Below are positions 25,771 to 36,248 of a DNA stretch of 46,311 bases, piece after piece. This DNA is from Pseudomonadales bacterium (GTDB taxonomy: Bacteria; Pseudomonadota; Gammaproteobacteria; Pseudomonadales; JANQJO01). Every line of letters starts with the position of its first letter. Position 1 is the first letter of the stretch. The notes beneath the pieces are model-generated. The model did no database searches, had not been told where the DNA came from, and worked only from the letters and a program-made list of their open reading frames with translations. The DNA lies in assembly GCA_028281605.1 (NCBI GenBank), contig JANQJO010000070.1, positions 1-46,311 on the forward strand, in the 5' to 3' direction. The translations under genes were made by a program, and so were the position numbers.

Positions 25771-26166
25771 ATGGAAGATTCTGAAGGTATTTTTGAAAAT
25801 CTGAAAGTTTTGGTGATTGATGATAGCAAGACTATTCGTCGAACGGCTGAGACCCTGTTGAAAAAAGTGGGGTGTACGGTGGTGACAGCAACGGATGGTT
25901 TTGATGCTTTATCTAAGATTGCCGATACACATCCCAATATTATTTTTGTTGATATCATGATGCCAAGGTTAGATGGGTATCAAACTTGTGCACTGATTAA
26001 AAATAACAGTACTTTTAAAACAACACCTGTCATTATGTTGTCGAGTAAGGATGGCTTGTTTGATAAAGCTAAAGGTCGTATTGTAGGGTCTGACCAATAT
26101 TTAACTAAACCTTTTAGTAAGGAAGAGTTGTTGGGCGCTATACGTCAGCACGTTCAGCAACATTAA
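25771..26166 (+). CDS. pilG: PilG, CheY-like response regulator
   Basis: 131 aa, a single receiver domain: acidic pair D17-D18 (VLVIDDSKTIRRTAE), phospho-acceptor D61 (IIFVDIMMPRLDGY), the Ser in MLSSKDG, and the Lys in YLTKPFSKEEL. In Pseudomonas PilG is phosphorylated by ChpA and promotes pilus extension and cAMP production through FimL and CyaB. It is the first gene of pilG-H-I-J-chpA-chpC, with pilH 28 bases downstream. The short N-terminal extension (MEDSEGIFENL) is typical of PilG. Confidence 0.94.
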   Translation: MEDSEGIFENLKVLVIDDSKTIRRTAETLLKKVGCTVVTATDGFDALSKIADTHPNIIFVDIMMPRLDGYQTCALIKNNSTFKTTPVIMLSSKDGLFDKAKGRIVGSDQYLTKPFSKEELLGAIRQHVQQH

Positions 26167-26193
26167 AAGTGTTTCATTGAGGGTAATAAAATT

Positions 26194-26565
26194 ATGCCAA
26201 GAGTCTTGATAGTGGATGATTCTCCAACAGAGACCTATAAGTTTAAAGCGATGTTGGAGAAACATGGTTTTGAAGTGTTAGAAGCAGATAATGGGGCTGA
26301 TGGTGTTGCTAAGGCTCGTCAAGAGAAACCTGATGTGGTATTAATGGATGTGGTTATGCCTGGACTGAACGGTTTTCAGGCCACGCGCCAATTAACAAAA
26401 GGTAGTGAGACCAGTCATATTCCAGTGATTATTGTTACCACGAAGGATCAAGAAACGGATCGAGTATGGGGTAAGCGTCAAGGTGCGAGTGATTATTTAA
26501 CTAAACCCGTAGAGGAGGGTAAACTGGTTGAGATTATTAATAATGCATTAAGTGCTCAATCCTAA
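26194..26565 (+). CDS. pilH: PilH, CheY-like response regulator
   Basis: 123 aa receiver-only protein: D8-D9 (VLIVDDSPTETYKFKAM), D52 (VVLMDVVMPGLNGFQATRQL), Thr in IIVTTKDQETDRVWG, and Lys in YLTKPVEEGKL. In Pseudomonas PilH counteracts PilG and draws phosphate from ChpA, favouring retraction. Length, start and location are standard. Confidence 0.95.
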   Translation: MPRVLIVDDSPTETYKFKAMLEKHGFEVLEADNGADGVAKARQEKPDVVLMDVVMPGLNGFQATRQLTKGSETSHIPVIIVTTKDQETDRVWGKRQGASDYLTKPVEEGKLVEIINNALSAQS

Positions 26566-26589
26566 CGACAGTTTGCTATTGAGTGGTTT

Positions 26590-27150
26590 ATGAAAAGCTC
26601 TAATTTATCACAAGCATCACAAGCTTTTTTGAAACTCTTTGAGATTCAAAAAGCGTGTCGAGCCAATGCCTCGCAGTTGCCTAACTCCGGTGGTGAGATT
26701 CGTTCTTCTTGGACAGGGGTGGGCGTTGGATTTAATGGTATAAAATGTGCCTGCCCAATGGGAGAGGTTATGGAGGTTTTGACGACACCTCGTTTAACCA
26801 AAGTCCCAGGTGTGGGTTCATGGGTTAAAGGCGTAGCCAATGTGAGAGGGCGCTTGTTACCGATATTAGACTTGATGGAATACTTCTATCAAAAAACGTC
26901 AAGTAAACATTTTAGTCGCAGAAGGGTTGTTGTCATTGAGTCTGGGGATCTTTATAGTGGGTTGGTTGTAGATGATGTTTACGGCATGCAGCATTTTCAA
27001 TTAGAACAGTACGTGTCAGAAATACCTCCTATAGACAGTGTGATTAAACCTTATATCAAAGGCGCTTATCGGCGAGATGATGAGTGGTGGTTTGTGTTCA
27101 GCCCGCTTATGTTGACACATGATACTAAGTTTATGAAACTGGCCAGTTAA
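26590..27150 (+). CDS. pilI: PilI, CheW-like adaptor
   Basis: 186 aa CheW-domain protein that couples the receptor PilJ to the kinase ChpA. Recognisable parts are MGEVMEVLTTPRLTKVPGVGSWVKGVANVRGRLLPILDLMEYF and VVVIESGDLYSGLVVDDVYGMQHF. It is cytoplasmic. A 195-bp gap with a terminator-like hairpin separates it from pilJ, unlike the tight spacing upstream. Confidence 0.93.
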   Translation: MKSSNLSQASQAFLKLFEIQKACRANASQLPNSGGEIRSSWTGVGVGFNGIKCACPMGEVMEVLTTPRLTKVPGVGSWVKGVANVRGRLLPILDLMEYFYQKTSSKHFSRRRVVVIESGDLYSGLVVDDVYGMQHFQLEQYVSEIPPIDSVIKPYIKGAYRRDDEWWFVFSPLMLTHDTKFMKLAS

Positions 27151-27231
27151 GTTTACTTGTTTTAAGTAATATCTCTTAGTCCATTAAAATTAATATAATC
27201 AAAATGTTTTTTGATGTTGTGTTTAAAATGC

Positions 27232-27279
27232 TTGCCTACCTGCTGAATAATTGTCTATCGTTTAAGTAGGCAATTTTTT
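27232..27279 (+). terminator. Terminator-like hairpin between pilI and pilJ
   Basis: TTGCCTAC (27232-27239) pairs with GTAGGCAA (27266-27273) across a 26-base loop and runs straight into TTTTTT (27274-27279). The 8-bp stem plus T-run suggests partial termination inside the operon, lowering pilJ and chpA expression relative to pilGHI, or marking a separate promoter for pilJ. Confidence 0.5.
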
Positions 27280-27363
27280 CGTTAGCGCAGAGGTTAGTAT
27301 TAATCATCGTGTTATCGAAAAAGAAAAATTGGAAATAAATCTTGTATGGCCAGGAGCCAGCCT

Positions 27364-29457
27364 ATGACATCCTCGAAAGCTGAAAATTCTTCTAATTCAC
27401 AACAAGCTGCTTATACGAAGTATGCGGAACAATCAACATATGCAAAGTATGCGGTGGGAATGGTATTGCTGTTATTTATGGCAGCGTTGGTTTTTTGGCT
27501 GTCATATCAGTCACAAACTTTGCGTTCAAAGTATTTGACTCATCTCTCGGAGCTTAGGGTTTTATCACAACAATTATCAACAAATACTTCTGAGGCAGTG
27601 ACGGGTAATGCTGATGCGTTTGCTCGCTTAGAGCAAGCACGATATGAGTTTCAGTTGCGCTGGGACAAAATTCGTGTAGGTGATTCTGAAGAGCGTTTAG
27701 ATCCGAATTCAAAATACGTGCAGATGAATTTACCGGGTATTAACAGCCTTGAGGAAGTATGGTCTGAGGCCAGTGTCAGTGCTGATATTATTTTGCAGGG
27801 TGAACAGACAGTTTTGGACTTGCATAATTTAGCGGCCAATATGAATCGAGTGATTCCTAGGTTGCAAAGCTTGTATGAAACTGTTGTGGATTTGATGATA
27901 CAGATGAATGCGCCGCCTAAGCAGATTGCGATTGCGCAGAGACAAGGCTTGTTAGCAGAAAGGATTGGTAGAAGTATTAACCGAGTACTCAGAGGTGGTG
28001 AAGGTTCAGTGGCTGCAGCTGATATTTTTGGTAAGGAATCGGAGAGGTTTTCTCGGGTGTTGAATGCAATGCGTAATGGGGACCCGTCTTTAGGGTTGCA
28101 GCCGATTGCCAACCCGAAGGTGCAAGAGATTTTATCCAAAATTTCGAATACATTTAAAGAGGTTGGGGCCAGTGTAGATCAAATTTTGGAGTCTTCTCCA
28201 GAGTTATTTCAAGTTAGGGAGGCGGCCACAATTATTTTTGAAGATTCCTTAAAATTGTTAGGGGAATCTACCAACTTGGCAGAAGCGATTAGAGGTGTTG
28301 GCAGTGGTGTTGTGTCTAATGGTTTGGCGGTGGCCTTATCAGGATTGGCTGTGTTGGTTTTAGTTTTAATGCTCAATGAAGCCAATAGGCAAACCAGGAT
28401 GTTGCTTGAAACAGAGGCACATATTCGTGGTGAGGAAGAACAAGCTAACCAAAGAAACCAACAAGCTATTTTGCGATTACTGGATGAATTAGGTGATTTG
28501 GCTGATGGTGACTTAACCATTGAGACCACAGTAACTGAGGACTTTACAGGTGCGATTGCAGACTCCATTAACTTTACCATCGATCAATTGAGATCGTTGG
28601 TATCTACCATTAATGAGACGGCTGTAAAAGTATCTTCGGCAGCACAAGAGACGCAGAATACAGCTAAGCACTTGGCAGAAGCATCAGATCATCAGGCGCA
28701 AGAAATTGCGGGTGCATCGGCGGCGGTTAATGAAATGGCTGTATCCATTGATCAGGTATCAGCGAATGCTTCAGAATCCTCTTCGGTAGCGGAACGTTCG
28801 GTGGGTATTGCGAAAAAAGGTGCTGATGTGGTGCGCGCTACGATTAATGGTATGGACACCATTCGTGAGCAGATACAAGAGACTTCAAAGCGTATTAAGC
28901 GTTTGGGTGAGTCGTCTCAGGAAATTGGTGATATCGTATCATTGATTAATGATATTGCTGACCAAACAAACATTTTGGCATTGAATGCTGCGATTCAGGC
29001 TTCTATGGCAGGTGATGCTGGTAGAGGCTTTGCGGTGGTCGCGGATGAGGTACAGAGATTGGCAGAAAGAGCTTCTGCTTCAACTAAGCAAATTGAGGCG
29101 CTGGTTAAAACGATTCAAAACGATACTAACGAAGCTGTCATTTCAATGGAACAAACCACAGCGCAGGTGGTCAATGGAGCTCGCTTAGCGCAAGATGCGG
29201 GTGTAGCATTGGGTGAGATTGAAAATGTATCTAGAAGCCTGGCAGACTTGATTCAAAATATTTCTAATGCAGCGCGTCAACAGGCAGCGTCAGCTGGACA
29301 AATTTCAAAGACGATGAACGTGATTCAAGAAATTACTTCCCAAACTTCAGCAGGTACTATAGCTACGGCGACATCGATTGGTCACTTAGCAGAACTGGCG
29401 GTTCAAATGCGTAATTCGGTTGCTGGCTTCAAGCTGCCAGAGCAGCAAGTTGTCTGA
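27364..29457 (+). CDS. pilJ: PilJ, methyl-accepting chemotaxis protein
   Basis: About 697 aa from ATG 27364, chosen because AGGAG lies 7 bases upstream; the frame can also start at ATG 27346. It is an inner-membrane receptor. TM1 ([18 protein letters not shown]) is near residues 30-48 and TM2 ([18 protein letters not shown]) near 318-338. Between them is a periplasmic sensor with PilJ-type helices. A HAMP-like linker and a cytoplasmic signalling domain follow, with the hairpin tip [24 protein letters not shown] at about 530 and [21 protein letters not shown]. It binds PilI and ChpA; in Pseudomonas it senses pilin and surface contact. No CheR-binding pentapeptide at the C-terminus. Confidence 0.95.
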   Translation: MTSSKAENSSNSQQAAYTKYAEQSTYAKYAVGMVLLLFMAALVFWLSYQSQTLRSKYLTHLSELRVLSQQLSTNTSEAVTGNADAFARLEQARYEFQLRWDKIRVGDSEERLDPNSKYVQMNLPGINSLEEVWSEASVSADIILQGEQTVLDLHNLAANMNRVIPRLQSLYETVVDLMIQMNAPPKQIAIAQRQGLLAERIGRSINRVLRGGEGSVAAADIFGKESERFSRVLNAMRNGDPSLGLQPIANPKVQEILSKISNTFKEVGASVDQILESSPELFQVREAATIIFEDSLKLLGESTNLAEAIRGVGSGVVSNGLAVALSGLAVLVLVLMLNEANRQTRMLLETEAHIRGEEEQANQRNQQAILRLLDELGDLADGDLTIETTVTEDFTGAIADSINFTIDQLRSLVSTINETAVKVSSAAQETQNTAKHLAEASDHQAQEIAGASAAVNEMAVSIDQVSANASESSSVAERSVGIAKKGADVVRATINGMDTIREQIQETSKRIKRLGESSQEIGDIVSLINDIADQTNILALNAAIQASMAGDAGRGFAVVADEVQRLAERASASTKQIEALVKTIQNDTNEAVISMEQTTAQVVNGARLAQDAGVALGEIENVSRSLADLIQNISNAARQQAASAGQISKTMNVIQEITSQTSAGTIATATSIGHLAELAVQMRNSVAGFKLPEQQVV

Positions 29458-29462
29458 GAATG

Positions 29463-29488
29463 CTGGTTGAGAGTACTGGTTGAGAGCA
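29463..29488 (+). repeat. 13-bp tandem duplication in pilJ-chpA gap
   Basis: CTGGTTGAGAGTA is followed at once by CTGGTTGAGAGCA. It lies in the 100-bp gap where Pseudomonas carries pilK. It may be just a slippage product. Confidence 0.6.
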
Positions 29489-29557
29489 CTGTTTGTTCTC
29501 TGAATCTTATTTGCATGGTGAAAACAGGATGTAAGAACCTGAGAATTTGGAGTAGCT

Positions 29558-32500
29558 ATGGGCGATACCCATGATTATCAAGCCCTAGATTGGGTTCAAA
29601 ATGAAATAGAGCAAACGCTTAGGCATGCCCGGCAAGCTTTAGAGTCTTACGCCGATAATCCTGACGATGTGACGAAAATGCGTGTTTGTCTGACTCAGTT
29701 GCATCAAGTCTACGGTACTTTACAAATGGTAGAGTTCTATGGTGCTGCACTGCTGGCTGAGGAAATGGAACAGTTGGCCCAGGCGTTGTTATCAGGCTCT
29801 GTGAGTAGTAATGATGACGCTATGCAAGTCTTGATGCAAGCCATTATGCAGCTCCCAAATTATTTGGATCATGTTAAACATGGGCGAAAAGATGCTCCTG
29901 TTGTCATACTGCCTTTACTCAATGATATAAGAGCCACTCGTGGTGAGAATTTATTATCAGAAACAGCGCTGTTTAAGCCTAGTTTGGAGGTTGTGGAAAC
30001 GGCTGTTAAAGAAGAGCCTATCATAAGAAAAAAAATTGCAAACTTACCAATAGTATTGAAAAAAATTCATCAGTTGTTTCAGTATGCTCTAGTCAGTGTT
30101 TTAAAAAATCAAGATATATTAACCAATTTTTCCTATATGGTAAAGGCATTGTCTCGTTTAGAAGATATTTCAGGTGATGCGCCGATACGGAGTATTTGGA
30201 ATGTAGGGATAGCTTTTATTGAGTCTTTGGTCATTGACTCTAATGAGATCAGTAGTTCTGTTAGAGCGTTACTTTTACAATTAGATAAATTTATAAAAAC
30301 TGTTATCAGTACAGGAGAAATACAAACTGGGCATGAAGTACCGCAAGATCTGCTTAAAAATTTGTTGTATTATATTGCAAAGTCCAATACTAGTACACAG
30401 CGTATTGTTTCGGTTAAGAAGACTTATTCTTTAAGTGCTGCGCTACCAACTCAGCAAGAGTTGGATGAACAAAGAGCATTATTAGCAGGTCCAGATAAAG
30501 GTGCGATGACTTCTGTTGTTGGAGCTTTGGAAGAAGAGCTCAGCATAATAAAAGAAGTGCTTGATTTGTTTGTTAGGGGTAAAGAGAAAAATTTAGAAGA
30601 ATTGCAATCATTGTTACCGCATTTGAAGCAAGTTGGAGATACTCTAGCCATGTTAGGGTTGGGGGTGCCTAGAAAGATCATTCAAGACCAATTATCTTTA
30701 GTGAATCAAATTCTTGAAGAAGGCAGTGTTGAGTGTGATGACTCTTTAATGGGTGTGGCTCGTAGTATTTTGTCTGTTGAGAGTGCGTTACAGGGAATAT
30801 CAGAGGATGATTCACGGCAAAAAGCAGCTTTGGGCGATAATAAAATAGTTGCTACTGATCAACTGGGTGGAGCTAAAGAAGCTGTCTTAAGGGAATGTCG
30901 GGTAGAGTTAGAAGAGGCGAAAAAAGGTGTCATACAGTATATTGGTTCTCAGTGGTCAAAGCAGCATTTAACCCCTGTGCCTGATTTACTACGATCAGTG
31001 CAGGGTAGTTTAGAGATCGTGCCTTTAAATGAATGTGCTGCTTTAGTTGGTCTTTGTATTGAATATATTACCAAAGAATTGATAGAGTCGGAGAGGCAAC
31101 CTAACTGGCATTCAATGGATACTTTAGCTGATGCTGTTACCAGTATTGAGTATTACTTGGAACGATATGACCTCAAGGGAGATGAAAATTTAGAAATCTT
31201 AAAAGTGGCTAAAAATTCGTTGCATACGTTAGGGTATTCGTTGGAAACAGATGGAGAACAAGCATCTGCTAAGGGTGTTGAGCAAGAGCTTGAAGATGTT
31301 CCTACATTAACTGATGTGACAAGCTCTGTTGAAAAAAGCGAAGTTGTTGAAAACATTGATAGTGATGTTCAAAGAATCCAAGAGATTGAAGAAGAAAAGC
31401 AGCAAGAGTTTTCGGTGTTGGAACAGCCTGAACAGCCTTTTGTAGCTATTGATTTACAAGAGTCAGTAGAAGAAGCTGTTGAAGAGCCATCGACCCAACT
31501 AGAAGAACCAGCATCAGTGCAGCAGCCAACTATACAAGAGCAACAGGCGCCACAAGAGCAACAGGCGTCACAAGAGCAACAAGCGTCTTCTGCTGAGTTT
31601 GAATCAGAAAGCTTGATTGATGACGAAGTTATAGAGATTTTTATAGAAGAGGCAGAAGAAGTATTAGAAACTATACAGGAATATTTTCCTAGTTGGCAGA
31701 CAAACCAGGAGGATCAAGAATCATTAAAAGAAGTTCGTAGAGCTTTTCATACTTTAAAAGGCAGTGGTCGTATGGTTGGAGCTTACGACATTGGTGAGTT
31801 AGCTTGGTGCGTTGAAAGAATGCTTAATCGTGTGATTGATCGTACGATTGAAGTATCACCTGCTATTGTTCAAGTTACTCAAGCAGCAATTAAGGTTGTG
31901 CCAGAGTTGGTAAAACAGTTTAGTGGCTCTAAAGGTGAGAAGGTCAATTGTGATTATTTGAGAGAGGCTGCACAGAAACTTTCGAAAGGAGATGTTATTG
32001 AAAACATAGATACCTTTCTTGAAGCAGGTCATTCTTATGCTGCTGCGGATGAAAAGGACAATGTTGAACACTCCAGTGTGACAGAGACAGGTTTTCCTGA
32101 TGAGGCTGAGCAAAATTATGATCCAATATTGCTCAATATTTTTAGAGAAGAGACTTGGCATCATTTAAAAGTGATTAATGAGTTTTTGAATGATTCTGCT
32201 GGTGGTGAAACCAGTGTTACTAATGAGCTGTTGCGTTCTTTGCATACGTTAAAAGGCAGCTCATCCATGGCTGAAATGACTTATATTGCTGATTTCGTTT
32301 CTTCTGTAGAGCGCTTTATTAAAAAATTGCATTCTAAGAATAAATTGGTCACGGAAGAGATACAAATATTTTTACGTAAATCCGTAAAAGCAATAGAAGG
32401 TTGTGTGGAAAATATCTTTGTTGAGCCAAATCGAAAAATTAAAAATGAAGACGATTTGATGAGTGAATTGCAAAGATTGGCTAGTGATTATCTACAAACA

Positions 32501-35500
32501 CCGGATTTAGAAGCATTGTTTGCGGGTTCGGATGCTATGTTTATTGACCCTTATTTGTCTAAGATATTTTTGACAGAGGGTATGGATTTAATTGTTGGTG
32601 CGAATGATGTTTTAAGATCTTGGCAATTGAATCCTGTGCCAGGGGCTGAATTAGATAAGCTAAGGCAGGAGTTAAAACTACTTGGAAGAAGTGCAATATC
32701 TGCTGGTTTGCAAGAAGTTGTCGAATTGTGTGATGTTTTAGATCATTTTTACTTTGCTATAACTAAAGGTTTATTGAAGCCAGATGATGTGTTTTTCAGT
32801 GTGGCTCATGAGGCGCATGATCATTTAGTTGATATGATTGATCGTTTAGCAAATGGCTATGCAGTTAGTTCGCCTGATCATTTGGTGTCTCGGTTAAGAG
32901 CTTTTATGTCAGAAGGAGAGAGTAGTGTAGATATTGCTCTAGAAGGTTTGATACAGAATCAGTCTGAGCTCAAGGATGGTTTGACGTCAGATTATGAGAG
33001 TACAGTTGTTCTTGACTCTGCCCAGTCTAAAAAGCAGGAATCAGCTGCTCCTAGTGTGTTGGGTAAAGATTCTGAATACGATGCTGAGGTAGTGGAGATC
33101 TTTTTGGAAGAGGCTACTGATATTATAGAGAGTGCTTCTGTTTTATTGCACGATTGGGCGCTGGATCAATCCAATTTGTTATTGGTTGAGGAGTTGCAAC
33201 GTGACTTGCACACCTTAAAGGGTGGTGCGCGTATGGCTGAAATCACGCAGGTCAGTGAGTTGGCGCACCAGCTTGAAACACTTTATGAGGGTGTTTGTGA
33301 TAATAGGTTTCAAGCATCGGGTGAGTTAGTGAAATTGCTAATGGCTTGTCATGATCGTTTATCATTGATGATGGATAGATTGCGCTCAGGGGGACAAATT
33401 GATGGAGTGGATGACTTATTAGACAGAATTCATGAGTTTGTAGGGACTCCTGTTGGTGATGTTTCGGATATCTCAGTGCTTGATCAGGTGTCAGATACTG
33501 AAGTGATTGATTCGACTGTTCATTCACAACAGGATTTGAAGGAGGTGAAGCCTGAGCAGACTGCAAGTTTGTCTATAGCTGAGTCGATACCAGTGACAAA
33601 ACAACAAACAGAAGAGTGCCCAGAGAAAGAGTGCCCAGAGAAAGAAGCACCGTCTACTTCACAGCCGTCAGTGGCAGAACTGAAAGAGCATGTTAAACCT
33701 GTGCAGTTAGAACCGGTTGCTCAAGATTTACCAAATTTAAAAACCAGTCAATCACTGGCTCAGCTTTTGGGTGATACTGAAGCTGAAGTTGATATTGAGA
33801 TATTTGATATTTTTCTGGAAGAGGCTGATGAGCTTGTAGAGAAAATGGATGAAGCGATTCATCAGTGGATTTCTACCCCCAAAGAATTGGAGTACTGTGA
33901 GGAGCTCAAACGTTTATTGCATACTTTAAAAGGAGGGGCGAAATTATCAGGATTGACAGACCTTGGTGACCAGGTGCATGAGTTTGAATCGTATTTGATT
34001 AAACAGGATGGTCAAATTGAGCAAGATTTTTTTGATAAAATCCAAGATTGGTTTGATAATATTGTACAGTTTGTTGTTGGCTTGCGTAGTGCAGTTGAAA
34101 ATCATGCGGATAAGAGTGAACAACAAGCTCAATTAAAACAACCTGAGGCTGTAGTTAAAAATGTACAGGCGTCAGAGCAGGCATCCGATAAGGTTGTATC
34201 ACTACAGTCAAAAAAACCTGCTGTTGCTTCTAATGTCAGTGATGATGAAGTACACAGTCATGAATCTGTGCCTGGGGTTCAACCGATTGAAGCTAACCAA
34301 CAGCCTTTGGAAACAGAGCCTGCTAAGATACCACCACAGTTAGCGCAGCCTGTAAAGTCAGTAGAGCAAAAAGAGGCCAGACGCAGCCAGCAAGAAATGG
34401 TAAAAGTCCAGTCAGGATTATTGTCTAAATTGATTAATTTGACTGGGGAAACCAGTATTTTTCGTGGTCGAGTTGAAACAGGTGTGAGTAATTTTCATCA
34501 GACTATTCTTGAAATGGGTTCTACTATAGACCGTGTCCGTGATTTACTTAGAAGATTGGATTTAGAAACAGAAAATCAAATTCTTTATAGGCATGAAGTA
34601 GACAATGAAAATAATGAAGAGTTTGATCCACTAGAAATGGACCGCTATTCTGCACTGCATCAATTGTCGCGGTCATTGTCTGAGTCTGCTAGTGATTTAA
34701 TTGATTTGAAAGAGACTTTGAGTAATAAACTCAGAGATACAGAAACTTTATTGATACAACAGGCGCGTGTAAATACAGAGTTGCAAGAGGGTATGATGCG
34801 TACTCAGTTGGTACCTTTTTCACGGATGACGCCAAGGTTGCGACGTATTATGCGTCAGGTGGCGTCAGAATTGGGTAAGCAAGCAGAGCTTGAAGTAGTC
34901 AACGCTGAAGGTGAATTGGACCGAAATATTTTAGAACGTATGGTGGCGCCGCTTGAACATATGTTGAGAAATGCGGTTGATCATGGAATTGAAAGCCCAC
35001 AAGAAAGAGCGAAAGCTAATAAGCCAGCTGTTGGTCGTATTACTTTATTTTTAGCGCGAGAAGGCGGTGAAGTTGTTATTCGTTTGTCAGATGATGGTAA
35101 GGGTATTCATTTAGAGTCGGTTCGCAGGCAAGCTATTGCAAAGGGTTTAATGTCTGAGGATGCTTTATTATCTGACAATGATGTGATGCAATTTATTTTT
35201 AAACCGGGTTTTAGTACGGCATCTAAGGTGACTCAGATATCAGGTCGTGGTGTTGGCATGGATGTGGTGTATAGTGAGATTAAGCAACTTGGAGGCTCAA
35301 TGAAAATTCATTCAGCTTCAGGAGTTGGTTCTCAGTTTACTATTCGTTTACCTTTTACAGTCTCTGTTAACCGAGCTTTGATGGTTAGAGTAGGAGAGGA
35401 CTCTTATGCTATTCCATTAACGAATATAGAGGGTATTGTTAGAGTTAGTCCTTATGAGCTTAGAAACTACTATAAAAAGAATGCGCCTAAGTTTGGTTAT

Positions 35501-36229
35501 GCGGGTCGACAATATCGTATGCAATATTTAGGTGCGTATGTTCATGGGAATTATCAGCCTAATTTATCTGATGTTCAAAAATCTTTCCCTGTGTTGTTGA
35601 TACGTAGCAGTGAATATTCCGTAGCGTTACAGGTGGATGCTTTGGTGGGTGCTAGAGAAGTTGTTGTCAAGAGTTTGGGTCCACAACTGAGTTCTGTGAC
35701 GGGTATTTCTGGCGCTACAATCTTAGGTGATGGTAGTGTAGTGATCATTTTAGATTTGGTCTCGATGCTACGTGCAGAGCGTGCTGGTCGGTTTGATATA
35801 CCGGTTGAGGTGAGCAAACCTTCTGAGGCTAAAGTAGAAAAAACACGTTCTACACCGCTTGTTATGGTGGTGGATGACTCAGTGACTGTTCGTAAGGTCA
35901 CTTCAAGGCTATTAGAGCGTCATGGAATGGATGCCATTGTAGCAAAAGATGGTGTTGATGCAATGAATAAACTGCAGGATATCAAGCCAGATGTCATGCT
36001 TTTAGACATAGAAATGCCGAGAATGGATGGGTTTGAAGTGGCTAGCCAAGTTCGTCATAGTGAACGTTTAAGAGATTTACCGATTATTATGATTACTTCT
36101 AGGACAGGTGAAAAACACCGTAATCGAGCTATGCTGATTGGTGTCAATTACTATATGGGTAAGCCTTTCCAGGAAACTAAGTTGTTAGAAAACATACGTA
36201 CTTTAATAAAAAAGGCAGCATTAGCGTAG
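29558..36229 (+). CDS. chpA: ChpA (PilL), hybrid CheA-type histidine kinase
   Basis: 2223 aa (P. aeruginosa ChpA is 2472). GGAG lies 5 bases before ATG 29558. Order of parts: FimL-like N-terminus (1-560) with phospho-His candidate H49 (LHQVYGTL) and a degenerate site K357; acidic/Gln linker; four canonical HPt domains with HTLKGS/G motifs at H731, H896, H1218 and H1455; a degenerate HPt at K1040 between the second and third; dimerisation domain from about 1610; HATPase with N-box N1805 (HMLRNAVDHGIE), SDDGKGIH and GRGVGMDVVYSEI; a CheW domain at about 1940-2075; and a C-terminal receiver (acid pair D2106-D2107, acceptor D2150). It phosphorylates PilG and PilH in type IV pilus control. Linkers carry short tandem repeats. 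Confidence 0.95.
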   Translation: MGDTHDYQALDWVQNEIEQTLRHARQALESYADNPDDVTKMRVCLTQLHQVYGTLQMVEFYGAALLAEEMEQLAQALLSGSVSSNDDAMQVLMQAIMQLPNYLDHVKHGRKDAPVVILPLLNDIRATRGENLLSETALFKPSLEVVETAVKEEPIIRKKIANLPIVLKKIHQLFQYALVSVLKNQDILTNFSYMVKALSRLEDISGDAPIRSIWNVGIAFIESLVIDSNEISSSVRALLLQLDKFIKTVISTGEIQTGHEVPQDLLKNLLYYIAKSNTSTQRIVSVKKTYSLSAALPTQQELDEQRALLAGPDKGAMTSVVGALEEELSIIKEVLDLFVRGKEKNLEELQSLLPHLKQVGDTLAMLGLGVPRKIIQDQLSLVNQILEEGSVECDDSLMGVARSILSVESALQGISEDDSRQKAALGDNKIVATDQLGGAKEAVLRECRVELEEAKKGVIQYIGSQWSKQHLTPVPDLLRSVQGSLEIVPLNECAALVGLCIEYITKELIESERQPNWHSMDTLADAVTSIEYYLERYDLKGDENLEILKVAKNSLHTLGYSLETDGEQASAKGVEQELEDVPTLTDVTSSVEKSEVVENIDSDVQRIQEIEEEKQQEFSVLEQPEQPFVAIDLQESVEEAVEEPSTQLEEPASVQQPTIQEQQAPQEQQASQEQQASSAEFESESLIDDEVIEIFIEEAEEVLETIQEYFPSWQTNQEDQESLKEVRRAFHTLKGSGRMVGAYDIGELAWCVERMLNRVIDRTIEVSPAIVQVTQAAIKVVPELVKQFSGSKGEKVNCDYLREAAQKLSKGDVIENIDTFLEAGHSYAAADEKDNVEHSSVTETGFPDEAEQNYDPILLNIFREETWHHLKVINEFLNDSAGGETSVTNELLRSLHTLKGSSSMAEMTYIADFVSSVERFIKKLHSKNKLVTEEIQIFLRKSVKAIEGCVENIFVEPNRKIKNEDDLMSELQRLASDYLQTPDLEALFAGSDAMFIDPYLSKIFLTEGMDLIVGANDVLRSWQLNPVPGAELDKLRQELKLLGRSAISAGLQEVVELCDVLDHFYFAITKGLLKPDDVFFSVAHEAHDHLVDMIDRLANGYAVSSPDHLVSRLRAFMSEGESSVDIALEGLIQNQSELKDGLTSDYESTVVLDSAQSKKQESAAPSVLGKDSEYDAEVVEIFLEEATDIIESASVLLHDWALDQSNLLLVEELQRDLHTLKGGARMAEITQVSELAHQLETLYEGVCDNRFQASGELVKLLMACHDRLSLMMDRLRSGGQIDGVDDLLDRIHEFVGTPVGDVSDISVLDQVSDTEVIDSTVHSQQDLKEVKPEQTASLSIAESIPVTKQQTEECPEKECPEKEAPSTSQPSVAELKEHVKPVQLEPVAQDLPNLKTSQSLAQLLGDTEAEVDIEIFDIFLEEADELVEKMDEAIHQWISTPKELEYCEELKRLLHTLKGGAKLSGLTDLGDQVHEFESYLIKQDGQIEQDFFDKIQDWFDNIVQFVVGLRSAVENHADKSEQQAQLKQPEAVVKNVQASEQASDKVVSLQSKKPAVASNVSDDEVHSHESVPGVQPIEANQQPLETEPAKIPPQLAQPVKSVEQKEARRSQQEMVKVQSGLLSKLINLTGETSIFRGRVETGVSNFHQTILEMGSTIDRVRDLLRRLDLETENQILYRHEVDNENNEEFDPLEMDRYSALHQLSRSLSESASDLIDLKETLSNKLRDTETLLIQQARVNTELQEGMMRTQLVPFSRMTPRLRRIMRQVASELGKQAELEVVNAEGELDRNILERMVAPLEHMLRNAVDHGIESPQERAKANKPAVGRITLFLAREGGEVVIRLSDDGKGIHLESVRRQAIAKGLMSEDALLSDNDVMQFIFKPGFSTASKVTQISGRGVGMDVVYSEIKQLGGSMKIHSASGVGSQFTIRLPFTVSVNRALMVRVGEDSYAIPLTNIEGIVRVSPYELRNYYKKNAPKFGYAGRQYRMQYLGAYVHGNYQPNLSDVQKSFPVLLIRSSEYSVALQVDALVGAREVVVKSLGPQLSSVTGISGATILGDGSVVIILDLVSMLRAERAGRFDIPVEVSKPSEAKVEKTRSTPLVMVVDDSVTVRKVTSRLLERHGMDAIVAKDGVDAMNKLQDIKPDVMLLDIEMPRMDGFEVASQVRHSERLRDLPIIMITSRTGEKHRNRAMLIGVNYYMGKPFQETKLLENIRTLIKKAALA
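31535..31588 (+). repeat. 18-bp tandem repeat in chpA linker (3 copies)
   Basis: CAAGAGCAACAGGCGCCA and two close copies encode QEQQAP-QEQQAS-QEQQAS from residue 660, in the linker before the first canonical HPt. Copy number probably varies between strains. Confidence 0.85.
33614..33643 (+). repeat. 15-bp tandem repeat in chpA linker (2 copies)
   Basis: GAGTGCCCAGAGAAA occurs twice in a row, encoding ECPEK-ECPEK in the linker between HPt3 and HPt4. The copies are identical, so the duplication is recent. Confidence 0.85.
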
Positions 36230-36248
36230 GGGGGTTGGGCGTACTATT

